DNA from: Cliona cf. orientalis | Taxonomy: Eukaryota > Porifera > Demospongiae > Clionaida > Clionaidae | NCBI GenBank assembly: GCA_963930775.1 | Contig: OZ005690.1 | Coordinates: 5,068,225-5,132,224, forward strand | Direction of reading: 5' to 3' | Length of the DNA: 64,000 nucleotides | The notes under the pieces: generated by a model | What the model saw: only the letters and a program-made list of their open reading frames with translations | Databases searched by the model: none | Told to the model about the DNA's origin: nothing | In this document: positions 11,497 through 21,206 of the stretch, piece by piece | How positions within the stretch are numbered: position 1 is the first letter of the stretch | Layout: every line of letters starts with the position of its first letter | Position numbers and translations under genes: made by a program

Positions 11497-14400
11497 ATGG
11501 ATCATCCAGTACCACATGGTGACCGTGATAAACTTGTTAAATTCTGGATATTTGGAGAAAAGGGAGTGGGAAAGAGTGCTCTAGTGCAAAAGTTTGTGGT
11601 AAGCCATCACAGCATGGATTCTACAATTAATTATGCTTATTATATTATAAGGTTGGATGGCTGCCATGGCTTAAAAGTAGCATTATTGTAGCCCCAGCAG
11701 AGCCAGAACCTAATATGATATAATTATAGCTATAGTTACCTCTTTGTAGAGCCGGCTAGCTATAGGCTTAGCAAGTTAATGACTTCCCATCTATATAGCA
11801 GATTTCAAGATCTAGCTATAGAGAGAAAGAATACATTGTTGTATTATTCATACGAGCATGTATGCTATAATATGGATCGAGTGGGATCATCAGTCTACCA
11901 TAATTTAAGTGCAATACCATGTAGCTACGTATAAAGGAACTATATATTATTCTCCTAATTAATGTAACATTACTGGTTTGGATTCTTACTTCAGCACCTA
12001 TACCTTGCATATCACACAGGTGTTAATTATACCTGAGGTTTGTAGCTATAATATAGCTAAGAATAGTAATAGTCTAGCCCACACAGGAAAAAAAAGTGTG
12101 CTGGTTTTACACATAATATAGGTGTGCTAAGTCAATGTCTCCAGTTTTGACACAATGCACGTGTGCTGAAACTTGCACTGTGCTGAAGTTGCACACGTGC
12201 TGTTTGCATACTTGTGCTATTCTAGCATATGAAATTGTGCTATTATTGATGTGTTGATTCAAAATAGTCACATGACATTTCAAAAAAATAGTTGCATATT
12301 TAATTTAGTACACAAAATAACGATAAAATACAAACAATTATTAAACAAAATGTCATAAAACACACGTGCACAATGTCATGTACCTATGTATCTGGCAATC
12401 TATTACAAACATAATAGCTGTCTATAACATACTTGAAGTTTGTAAAAGTAGAGTAGCTTCATACAAGCACCTCCATCTTGGTTTCTTGAGTGGTAGCTAC
12501 GATGCCATATGCTGTAATGAGAGAGAAGCCAAATAAACTTTTTACAACTATTACAGCATAAGAGGGAATGTATATAGAATGCCTTATACAAGTGCTGTTA
12601 CTAGCTTTTTTACTGCTTTTGAAGACTGATAGTCTAAGACATATATACCCCCCCCCCCCCCCCCCCCCCGGAATATGACATACGTCAAGATTTATTGGTA
12701 TGGCTGTATAGCCTCTATCATACCTAAGTTCTTTTTATTGGGTCATTAATTAAAATAAGTGCCTTATTTTGATGGTTCTCAGGGTTTGAGGCTTAGACTG
12801 GTGACTTCTTGACCATAAATTTGATGACCTGCAATAAAGTAGATATTTAAAAATGTATATTATGGCTGTACCTTCTCTCTTAATTTCTCCCCTTCTTACT
12901 TTTGTAGCTGCTTAGTAAACAATATATGCTAGCTATAGCACATAAGGCATGCACACGTAGCAGCTGCAGGTAGTAATATAATTTATAGTGTTCACTATTA
13001 ATAGCTCACCATTTTTTGTGAAAGTACTGCTCAACTCAAGCTTCCTTTTCCATTTCTCATTAACTTACAAACTCCAGAGCTGTGTTCACTCCATTTTGAT
13101 ACAGAAAATAATTGTAGCTAACATTTGACTTCAGCAGCTTTTTTAAAATTGAGTGGCAGCTGTTCAGGAATGTTTCAGCACACTTAGTGTTGTTTTAGCA
13201 CACTGAGTGCAATTTCAGCACAGTACATGTTATGTTCATCACATGTAGCACATTACATTCGTATAAACAATTTTATTCTACACACCAGTGTGCTGAATCT
13301 GATGTGCTGTTTGTAATGTGATAATTAATAACTAGCACACTGATGTGTGCATTTAGCACATTTACTGTGCTACTTTTGGAAATCAGCACACCTTGTGCAG
13401 TCTTAGCACACCAAATTAGAGCCAAACTACACGCCATTTTTTCCTGTGCAGTGTCTATAGTAGGAGTATAAAGATGCTGATTCATGCATGTACGTAGCAA
13501 TCTGATCGTATACCATCAATAATTATCATTCATAAGTAGTTTTCATAACTTGTGATGGCTTTCTTGTTACTGTTACAGTAGTAGTGTATTGAAGTTTTGG
13601 AAACATTCTATAAATTGTCACATTATTACCATACACTATTATTGTTATCACTGTGAAATCACTGTGATAAACATGATGATGATTCTTATCAGTCTATGTA
13701 AATATCAAAAGCACTTTCAATGTTTAGAGATCATAATCATAATATTTGTTGATTATGAGACACAAACAAGTCATAGCTTTCCCAGTGTTGTTGCTAGCTA
13801 ATTCCTGCATGAGTTAGCCACTGCATGGTATATACATTGATATAATATTATATCCATAAAGCATTGTTACTGTACTGTATTATTGCTTTAGTTAATTTTC
13901 GAGTAGCTATCATTATTACAAGATCAAGGGTTAAATATTAATAGGGATCCGGAAAGCCGGCTGCATATGCATTATCCCTCCACCTCAATCTGTTGTCACA
14001 CAAGCTATAATAGTATAGCTACAAGTATTAAAATTAAACGATGAAGTAGGGATGGTAGTGCCAAAAAGTACACAAACAAGATTTGTAGAGATAACTTAAT
14101 ATCCACTATTATAATAATTATAATACATCCCTATATGTTGAGAAATAATTTGTTCTTATAGCCATTCATTGTCCATAACTGTTACAATATCTATCGCTGA
14201 GCTGGCGCTGTGAAGTGAAATAATAGTATTATTATCAATTTAATTACCTTAGGGTGCAAATACAAGATCCACAAGTGAAGAAAAGATGAAAATTGCATCT
14301 TGGAATGATTGGCACCCTTGGGTAAGCTGTAATAAACTGTGATAGCTAGCTCAATACAGTGAAATTCAAGACCTTCATGTTAACAATGTATGCATCATTT

Positions 14401-16269
14401 CTTAAAGGAGAAAGATTGTGTTATCAATGGGGAAAAGGTCAAAATCTTGCTATTGGTGAGCTTAAACAATAATTAACACTATTATGTTAATATAAAATTG
14501 AGCCAGACTGTTAATAATCATGATATTATTGCAGGTGTGTAACAGGCTGCCCCCTGCTGATGATGAGTGTGTCTTTCACTATAGATACAAAGGAGATGGT
14601 TATATATTCATTTATGATGTTACCAACCTTGTAAGTTGAGATATCGTTGACCAAAAACCTTGTTTCCAATAATAATTATGTGATAATACATAATTCTTTA
14701 TTCTACAGGAATCTTTTGAAAAATGCTATCGTCTACTTGAGCACATTGCTCCCTATGTGCCACTCATGATAGCACTTCTTGGGAATAAGTGTGACTTAGT
14801 CAAGGAGAGGCAAGTCAGTTCTCACAGGAGTCTGGTAATGTTATGCATGGTAGCTAATTTACAACTGCTTAGCTACAGATATTAACTCACTCTGTTTCGT
14901 GCAGTCATTCCCAGCTGGTGTCCATTATATGGAAACCAGCACACATGACCAATATGGACGGAATGTGGACGATGTCTTCACAAGCTTAGCACAAAAAATT
15001 CTCAGGGAAAGGGTTATGGAGTCAGGAAATGGTCAAGCTTCAATAGCTACTGATCAATCACCACTGTCACATAGCAAGAGATATACACTATCACTGTCAC
15101 GTTTTAAACGAAAGGAGAAGGTATAAACAAATTTAACCCATTCTGTGTGTATGGTATACATATAGCCATGCATGCACATCCTGAGAGGACCGATAATATT
15201 ATGTTATGATTACAACAATTACTGTGCTTTTTAGAAAAAGAAAGTTACAGCATCGATATCTTTGCACGAGACTGGAGATAATCAAACAGAAAAACGGGGA
15301 GATTTTGATACAACCAGCAGCCAGCAGTATTCAGTTGAAGACCTTGAGGGAAAACTACGAGAGATAACTTTAGAATGTGAAGCACTGAAACAGAAGAACT
15401 GTGAAGCTGAATTGATGATTGAAAACCTTCATCAGCAATTACTTCAAGCCACTGATCAGCAAAAAGGACCTGCACCAGATTCTATGCAAGCAGGCAGTTC
15501 GTGGAGTATTGATAAGAGTGAAATAGAGATGACAGATCATCAGTTAGGAGTTGGTGGCTGGGCTACAGTGAAAATTGCTTTGTTTCGAGGCCTAAGAGTA
15601 GCAGCAAAGCAAATGCACAACATTATTCTAACCCCTTACAATAATCAACTGTTTGTGAGGGAGATGAATATAGCAGCCTCAATACGCCACCCAAACCTGG
15701 TTCAGTTCATAGGAGCTGCAACAGAAGGATCGCCCATCATCCTGACAGAGCTGATGGAAACATCTCTACGCGCTGTGCTAGAAGATCCTTCCAAGACTCT
15801 TTCAAAGAGGCAATCAATACTGATATGTGGAGACATTGCCAAAGCTCTGAACTATCTCCACCTCACTAAACCTCATGCCATAATTCACCGAGACGTCAGC
15901 AGTGCTAATATCCTTTTGGAAAGACTAGCAGATGAAAAATGGAGAGCCAAACTGTCAGATTATGGCTCTGTTAATTTCGTACAGATGGTGACAACCAAGG
16001 CCCCTGGATGTGTGGCATATGCTGCCCCAGAATCACTCAACCCTGCCATGCAGTCACCAAAGATGGATGTATTTAGCTATGGAGTACTAATGGTTGAAAT
16101 CTTCTCGTGCCAATTCCCTGCACCTGACCATAGAGGCGAATTGATAAGAGGTCTCCAGTCAAACCATCAGTATGCTGAGTTAGTTCCTCTCATTAACCAG
16201 TGTATCAGTATTGATCCACAGGCTCGACCTGACATGAGTGGTATTTTAGCTACCTTAAACAGTGATTAG
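11497..16269 (+). CDS. Rab-like GTPase / coiled-coil / protein kinase fusion (about 563 aa, 7 exons)
   Basis: Exons 11497-11598, 14253-14321, 14408-14455, 14535-14630, 14709-14834, 14905-15120 and 15235-16269, all phase 0 with GT/AG borders. Residues 1-190 follow a small GTPase: P-loop GEKGVGKS (20-27), the beta2-beta3 strand VINGEKVKI, YIFIYDVTN, NKCD (131-134), METST (156-160) and the closing helix. The switch-II DTAG motif is absent; the equivalent segment reads VCNRLPPADD. A coiled coil spans about 253-294. The kinase (about 318-560) has a Gly loop LGVGGWATV, Lys344, HRDVSSAN (437-444), DYG instead of DFG (461-463) and APE (483-485), close to the TKL/TK group. A small additional exon in the 2.65 kb first intron cannot be excluded. 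Likely a GTPase-regulated signalling kinase (inference). A broken duplicate is at 38790-47099. Confidence 0.85.
12077..13450. mobile_element. Probable non-autonomous DNA transposon with subterminal TGTGCT repeats
   Basis: Inside intron 1 of the GTPase-kinase gene. The left end has CACACAGGAAAAAA and the right end carries the complement TTTTTTCCTGTG. Many copies of GTGTGCT/AGCACAC cluster in the first 200 and last 300 bases, in both orientations, like the subterminal repeats of hAT-type elements. A C homopolymer (about 12650-12669) sits inside. Exact ends are uncertain. Confidence 0.5.
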
Positions 16270-17258
16270 CTATAGCTAATTTTTGAGCACCTATAATAAT
16301 AATTATTATTCTTTTATGTACATATCATTAGAGTCGGTAGAAATGTGTTCCACCAGAAAAAATTATATTCATTGCATTGACATTAATTCCGATCTCTCTA
16401 ATTTGTTATGAGAGCAAGGACTGTCTACCTAATGTTATGCTTCCACATAGTCGGATTAATTAGGCCTGCTGATCATGCATAATAATATTATGGTTAGTTT
16501 AAGTTAACTCTCAACATTTGCTATTTTGATCGATGCTTAGCAACGATATATTATTGTAGGTCCAATTCCCATGCATATTATATAGGCTGCAAAAGGGAAT
16601 GATGACATGTAGGCTAGCTAGTATCATGGTTCTTAATATTATTACTTAATACATTAATCTTAAATTGCTGCAGGACTTTGCATAAGGTAATTTAAAGTAT
16701 TCCATTGAAGTGGCCGCCCACTAACTATGTTCCCGAGGATATCAGCAGCATCCTTGCCTCCACCGTATATATAGCTAGTAGCTAGAGTTCAACATATCTC
16801 ATATCCTTTAACCTTTTCCAACCTATCAACATCCTCTTCATCAATAGTATCATATCACCTAAAAAGTGATATAGCATCATACAAGTGCTGAGTGAGCGGG
16901 CATTTACAGTCATCTAAGTATGCACAATCATATAGTTGCAATTAGCATGCATATGATAGTCTTCCCATCTAGACCACCAGCGATATATTAGATATTAGAT
17001 ATGCACAATCATGACATTGTCTATAGCTATATGTGGTAAAAAAATTAATTATGAGGAAGTGAGGTGTATGGACTCAAGGATGCTACTGAATTGGAAATTA
17101 GGGGAGTGTTCGGGAACTGGATCATAAAGTGAGTGGGCAATCATATCAACAGAATACTACCTCATGCAATTATTTATAGTGATGCATCGCAGGAAGCTCA
17201 AAGGGTGTAGCTAAAAAGTGTAACGGCATGGATATAATGATATACGTTGCGTGTGTCC
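16270..17258. other. Intergenic region between kinase and cysteine-rich gene
   Basis: No gene seen. The same sequence follows the kinase pseudogene at 47100-48935, there interrupted by an insertion at 47459-48335, so it was part of the segmental duplication. Confidence 0.6.
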
Positions 17259-17266
17259 TATAAAAG
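17259..17266 (+). promoter_or_regulatory. TATA box of cysteine-rich secreted protein gene
   Basis: TATAAAAG 93 bases upstream of the ATG at 17352. The same element is kept in the duplicate at 48936-48943. Confidence 0.65.
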
Positions 17267-17351
17267 TGCGTCAGGCATGGTCATGTATCATTCACAAGTC
17301 GACTTGACTGTAATTTGAAGTTCTTTATCAAGATTCTGCTCCGCTGACAGT

Positions 17352-18590
17352 ATGAAAGGGTCCGTGATTCTTGGACTAGCAGTTGGAATACTTCTACTTT
17401 TCACTATCATGACTCATTATGCCTCCGCTATAAAATTCGTTTGTAAGTATCACATTTCTACTTGTACCTATGCAGTGAATTGCAATCACAGTTAACAAGT
17501 GCCAATGTGTGTATGCCTATTGTGGCTGTCACATTGATAATAACTATTATTGTTACAGTACTAGTAACTGATCTAGCCTCGTATATCCGGGACTGGGTAT
17601 ACAAGACTATAACTGATCATAATTAACACAATACCTGCTTGGATTGAACTGAGCTGTTATCATTCATGCATAGGGTGTGACACTGATGTACAGTATCCTC
17701 TTTGTGGTGGTGGAGTTGCCTCCTGTCGTGGTCCCAATGATCATCCAATTTACTCCGAGTGTGTGTCAAATCATGACTCTGGCTCTTGTGAGTGTCGTCT
17801 AGCAAGTGAGTGCATTAGTTAAAGTTTATATCAGCATACTTTACATGATATTAATATTATATCATTGTTAAAATTAATTTTATCCGTCAATGAGCTTCCT
17901 CATCATCATGGCTAATACCAGTACTACTAAAATTAATAATTAATATAGCTAGATAGCTAACTATTTACTTCATAAAACTTCGTGATTGGCAAATTAATTA
18001 AGCATCTTTGCAGTAATAATAATGGGAAAATAATAATAATTGAAGGATTGAGAACCAGAGTGGCCAAACCCCAATTGAATGCAGGAAATTGTCTAAAAAG
18101 CTCATGACAAAATGGACTAAAAATCAAACACCCTGCTCTACCAAATCACTCAAATTTTCAAAAATGCGAATTTTCTGTTGCTCATGAAATGTATTTTAAA
18201 CATGTTGTCAAGATAAGGGGGCTAACTCAACATTTGTGGGTTAGGCCACTCTGGTTCTGAGCCCTTCAATTAGCTATTACGATGATGATGATAGCAGTTT
18301 TTAATAATCGGTCTAGATATAGTAGCAAGAACATTAGCTATAATAATATTTATTAATATTGCTACTTTAGCTAGCTGTATCCTCTTCTTTTATGTACAGA
18401 ACTTCCATGTGAAAGTGTTATTGATCCGGATCAGTCTTACTGTGCAAAAGTTGGGCGATGTCCAGGCTCAAAATGTGTGCCATCACCTAATACTTTTGGA
18501 AGTTGCCAGTGTGCTACCATTGGTATAAGCGATGGCCCTGACAAGACACCCTTTGCGACAAAGCCCTTTCCTGGAGATGTTCAGACATAA
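17352..18590 (+). CDS. Small cysteine-rich secreted protein (137 aa, 3 exons)
   Basis: Exons 17352-17442, 17674-17805 and 18400-18590, all junctions phase 1; lengths sum to exactly 138 codons with the TAA stop. Exon 1 is a clean signal peptide (positively charged start, ILGLAVGILLLF core, ending near ASA). Exons 2 and 3 each hold one short cysteine-rich module, with six cysteines apiece (CGGG and CECR in the first; CPGSKC and CQCATIG in the second), reminiscent of EGF-like or other small disulfide domains but not assignable to a family. The C-terminus is Pro/Thr/Lys-rich. Secreted. Function unknown. It has a TATA box upstream, and a frameshifted duplicate lies at 49038-50289. Confidence 0.78.
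18039..18270. mobile_element. Fold-back MITE in intron 2 of cysteine-rich gene
   Basis: Ends ATTGAAGGATTGAGAACCAG and its complement CTGGTTCTGAGCCCTTCAAT, continuing through AGTGGCC. It is also present in the duplicate (49739-49965), so it predates the block duplication. Related ends occur at 30882-31122. Confidence 0.8.
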
Positions 18591-18947
18591 ACTGATAGCT
18601 ATGGCATGTAACTATGTTGATATAGTCATGGATAGCAAACTTGCATAATATCATTAATACTATCAGAGATTAATATCTGAGATCAGTTTTTTTGATGACC
18701 TTTTTAACATCTAGCTAGCTACATTATTTTTATACGTTTACTGTAACTACCAAGAGTTAATGTCTCTTGATTAGCTAGGCCAATAGAGGTTGTTGTTCAT
18801 TGGAGGGTCTGGCTTGCGATACTAGTTTCGCCACCCTCCCTCCCCCCCAGGCCTCTCGATACTAGCGAGATCTACAACGCATGCGCGGATCGATGCTGCA
18901 TAAACTGTTGACCTTTGACCTCTCTTGGTGGTTCTGCGGTTGATCAC

Positions 18948-19757
18948 ATAGCTTCTCCAGGTGGTTTGGATTCCGATTTCAAGCTAGTGGACGAATCACA
19001 GGAGTGCTCGTTTGACTGTCCAGTCTGTCTTCAGTTTCTAAGTGACCCCCGCACTACTGAATGCTGTAATAAGGACTTTTGTCGTAGCTGTATCGTAAAG
19101 ATCCGAAAGGGTGGAGGGCAGTGCCCGTTGTGTCGAGATGCAAAATTCAAAACTAAAAGAAACAACGACCTTGATCACGAACTTCATCGTCTTCAAGTGT
19201 ACTGTGCCAACAGATCAAAGGGTTGCCAGTGGATAGGAGATTTAGGAGAGGTCAAAGTTCATCTAAACCTCAACCCCATTGCTCGGTACCAATCTAATGG
19301 TTGCCAGTTTGTAGAGCTTAAGTGTGCATTCTGTTCTGCTCAATACACAAGACGTGAAATACCAGAGCACTTAACCAAGTGCCCTAAGCGACCCTTTACT
19401 TGTAAATACTGTCAAAAATACAACTCATATTACGATGATGTCTGCAATCATCACTTGTCTGTGTGTGAATGCTATCCAATACTCTGCCCCAATGGATGTA
19501 GCGAAACCATCCCACGTAGAAGTATAGGGGAGCATATTGAGAATGACTGCACACATATACACGAGGATGTTAATGTGTTCTTTATGGCACTCATGAGTAT
19601 ACAAAGTCACTGTCCTTTTGTTCACAAATATGATAATCTCGTGGTGAAGCTTATCAATCAAATCCTTAATCTTGACCATAAGTATGTCATTGCTACATTC
19701 TTTTGCTTGGCTATAGCATTCCTAATCATTGTTTATTTCTGGTTGACCACGCCGTGA
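18948..19757 (+). pseudogene. RING/TRAF/transmembrane gene copy with lost start and internal deletion
   Basis: Near-identical to the intact paralogue at 51631-52848, but the homologous start ATG is ATA here (18948-18950). A one-base insertion just upstream also blocks use of the earlier ATG. The reading frame is otherwise open for about 268 codons: RING (CPVC ... CCNKDFCRSC ... CPLC), TRAF zinc fingers, then a clean in-frame deletion removing the last zinc finger and the whole coiled coil, joining ENDC directly to THIHEDV, and finally the C-terminal hydrophobic anchor. It could still be translated from a non-AUG or spliced start, so functional status is uncertain. Confidence 0.72.
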
Positions 19758-20067
19758 GCCTTGATAGTATTCATCATTCTGTAGGAGGTGCATGTTGTTT
19801 GTATAATAATGTAATTATTATTATGCATAATTATTATGCTGCAGCTGACTCATACATTATTACTATTTATACTTAGTTTATTGTTATTACACACAAAATT
19901 ATAAACAATATTATTATAATACACTTTGGCTTGTCATTAGGCTATATACTATAATATTATTATAGTCTCTTGTTCCATGCCAGTACAGTAGTCTAGTCTT
20001 CATAATATTATCGTTCTACAATAATCATAAGTAATTATAGTCTATACTAATATTATTACTGGAGACG
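19758..20067. other. Convergent intergenic region between RING and HIT genes
   Basis: AT-rich, no gene seen. Holds the 3' ends of two convergent genes; the same arrangement recurs at 52849-53150 and 57019-57300. Confidence 0.5.
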
Positions 20068-20073
20068 TTTATT
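20068..20073 (-). terminator. Polyadenylation signal of HIT gene (AATAAA on minus strand)
   Basis: TTTATT on the plus strand about 60 bases past the stop of the HIT gene; the hexamer is conserved in context near 53155 and 57300 in the paralogues. Confidence 0.55.
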
Positions 20074-20131
20074 CTGCATGATGTTTTGTAATAGTTGCTA
20101 TGATGCACAGATTTTTGAGAGACGGTTCAAG

Positions 20132-20869
20132 TCAGAACATACTTGACTTCAGCCTTCGACGTCTGCTGGCATTCTTAGGTACAAAAGCCGGTCTTCGTGG
20201 TGCCCTTGATGGACCATAATGCTCCTGTAAGTGGATTTTTAACTGAGAAATATCTGAAAATCTTTCAGAGCAGGCGTTGCACTTCATTCGCTGTTTGAGT
20301 AACGCTTCATATGCTTCATCGTCAACTTCAATCTTTCCATCTTTTTCTACATCCTCGATAACCTTTGATGAATCCATAAAATATTCCGTATTGAATGTGT
20401 TCCAATGATGTTCTTTCCACAGTTTAGGTGAATCGAAGTCCTGGCTTACAATGTGCAGGTGAAATCTTTTCAAGCTGGGCACTGCATGGTAGCCAAATCG
20501 AAATGGAGTATTTGGTTCTTTTTTGCAAACCCTCTCTATCAGCTTCTCAGCAACTTTGTGAATGTGTTTCAACAGCACCAGATTATCTCGAGTCAGTTCC
20601 TTCACTGAATGAATATCCTCCCTAGGAACCACCAGAAAGTGGTACCTTGATTTGGGAAATGCATCAAAGAGTGTCACTGTGAGATCGTCTTCTTCAAAGA
20701 TTTGCTCTGGATCTGACATCGCATGAGTTAGACCATCTTCCCAGCTTACACCTGGAGGTAATCGAGGGCGAGGCTTTGTGAAATCCGATGGTGGTGGAGT
20801 GCTAACAGAGCGCGATCTTCTCATGACTGACTGGTTAGTTGTCTGCAGCTGCGTTAATTGCTGAGTCAT
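20132..20869 (-). CDS. Aprataxin-like HIT domain plus C2H2 zinc finger protein (245 aa)
   Basis: Single exon. A HIT domain occupies about residues 40-170 with the aprataxin signature FHLHIVSQDFDSP (136-148) and HHWNTFNTEYF; a C2H2 finger follows at Cys197, Cys200, His213, His217, then a basic tail with RRRRLK. The family (APTX/Hnt3) removes adenylate from abortive DNA-ligation ends. Here the FHA domain found in vertebrate aprataxin is absent, and the first position of the histidine triad is Arg135 rather than His, while the two following histidines (137, 139) are kept. The protein may start at Met1 or Met16; the paralogue at 53215 starts at the latter. Probably nuclear DNA repair (by homology). 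Three further copies exist in the window, one intact. Confidence 0.85.
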   Translation of the reverse strand: MTQQLTQLQTTNQSVMRRSRSVSTPPPSDFTKPRPRLPPGVSWEDGLTHAMSDPEQIFEEDDLTVTLFDAFPKSRYHFLVVPREDIHSVKELTRDNLVLLKHIHKVAEKLIERVCKKEPNTPFRFGYHAVPSLKRFHLHIVSQDFDSPKLWKEHHWNTFNTEYFMDSSKVIEDVEKDGKIEVDDEAYEALLKQRMKCNACSERFSDISQLKIHLQEHYGPSRAPRRPAFVPKNASRRRRLKSSMF

Positions 20870-21060
20870 GTTGGAATGAACCCCACCCCTTAATATTTTA
20901 ATAATTCAAATCTGCGCATGCGCGATAACTCCGCTTAGATGTGACGTCCCTTTACCACATATAATTGTGCCATTTGGGTGTGATATTGATGCTAGTCCCT
21001 CCATGATCGGTATATATATAAGAATGTCATAAGTACTCAATTATAATATCAAAACTTTGG
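20870..21060. promoter_or_regulatory. HIT gene promoter module (NRF-1-like and CRE-like sites)
   Basis: Contains TGCGCATGCGCG (20912-20923) and GTGACGTCCCTTTACC (from 20941). The same module stands before every HIT copy (24340-24590, 53902-54060, 58110-58260) and is present in extra copies without a gene at 24601-24845 and about 24960-25140. Binding-factor identities are inferred from motif likeness only. Confidence 0.55.
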
Positions 21061-21206
21061 AGACTGTACTTAGTCTACGCAATAATAATAATAATAATAT
21101 TATTATTATTGTAGCGCTAGGGGAAAATAGATGTGGTCAATAATAATAACAATGTACATGTACAAATTATGACTGTAGTAATGCGTGTTCGTGACAAAAT
21201 TCTTCA

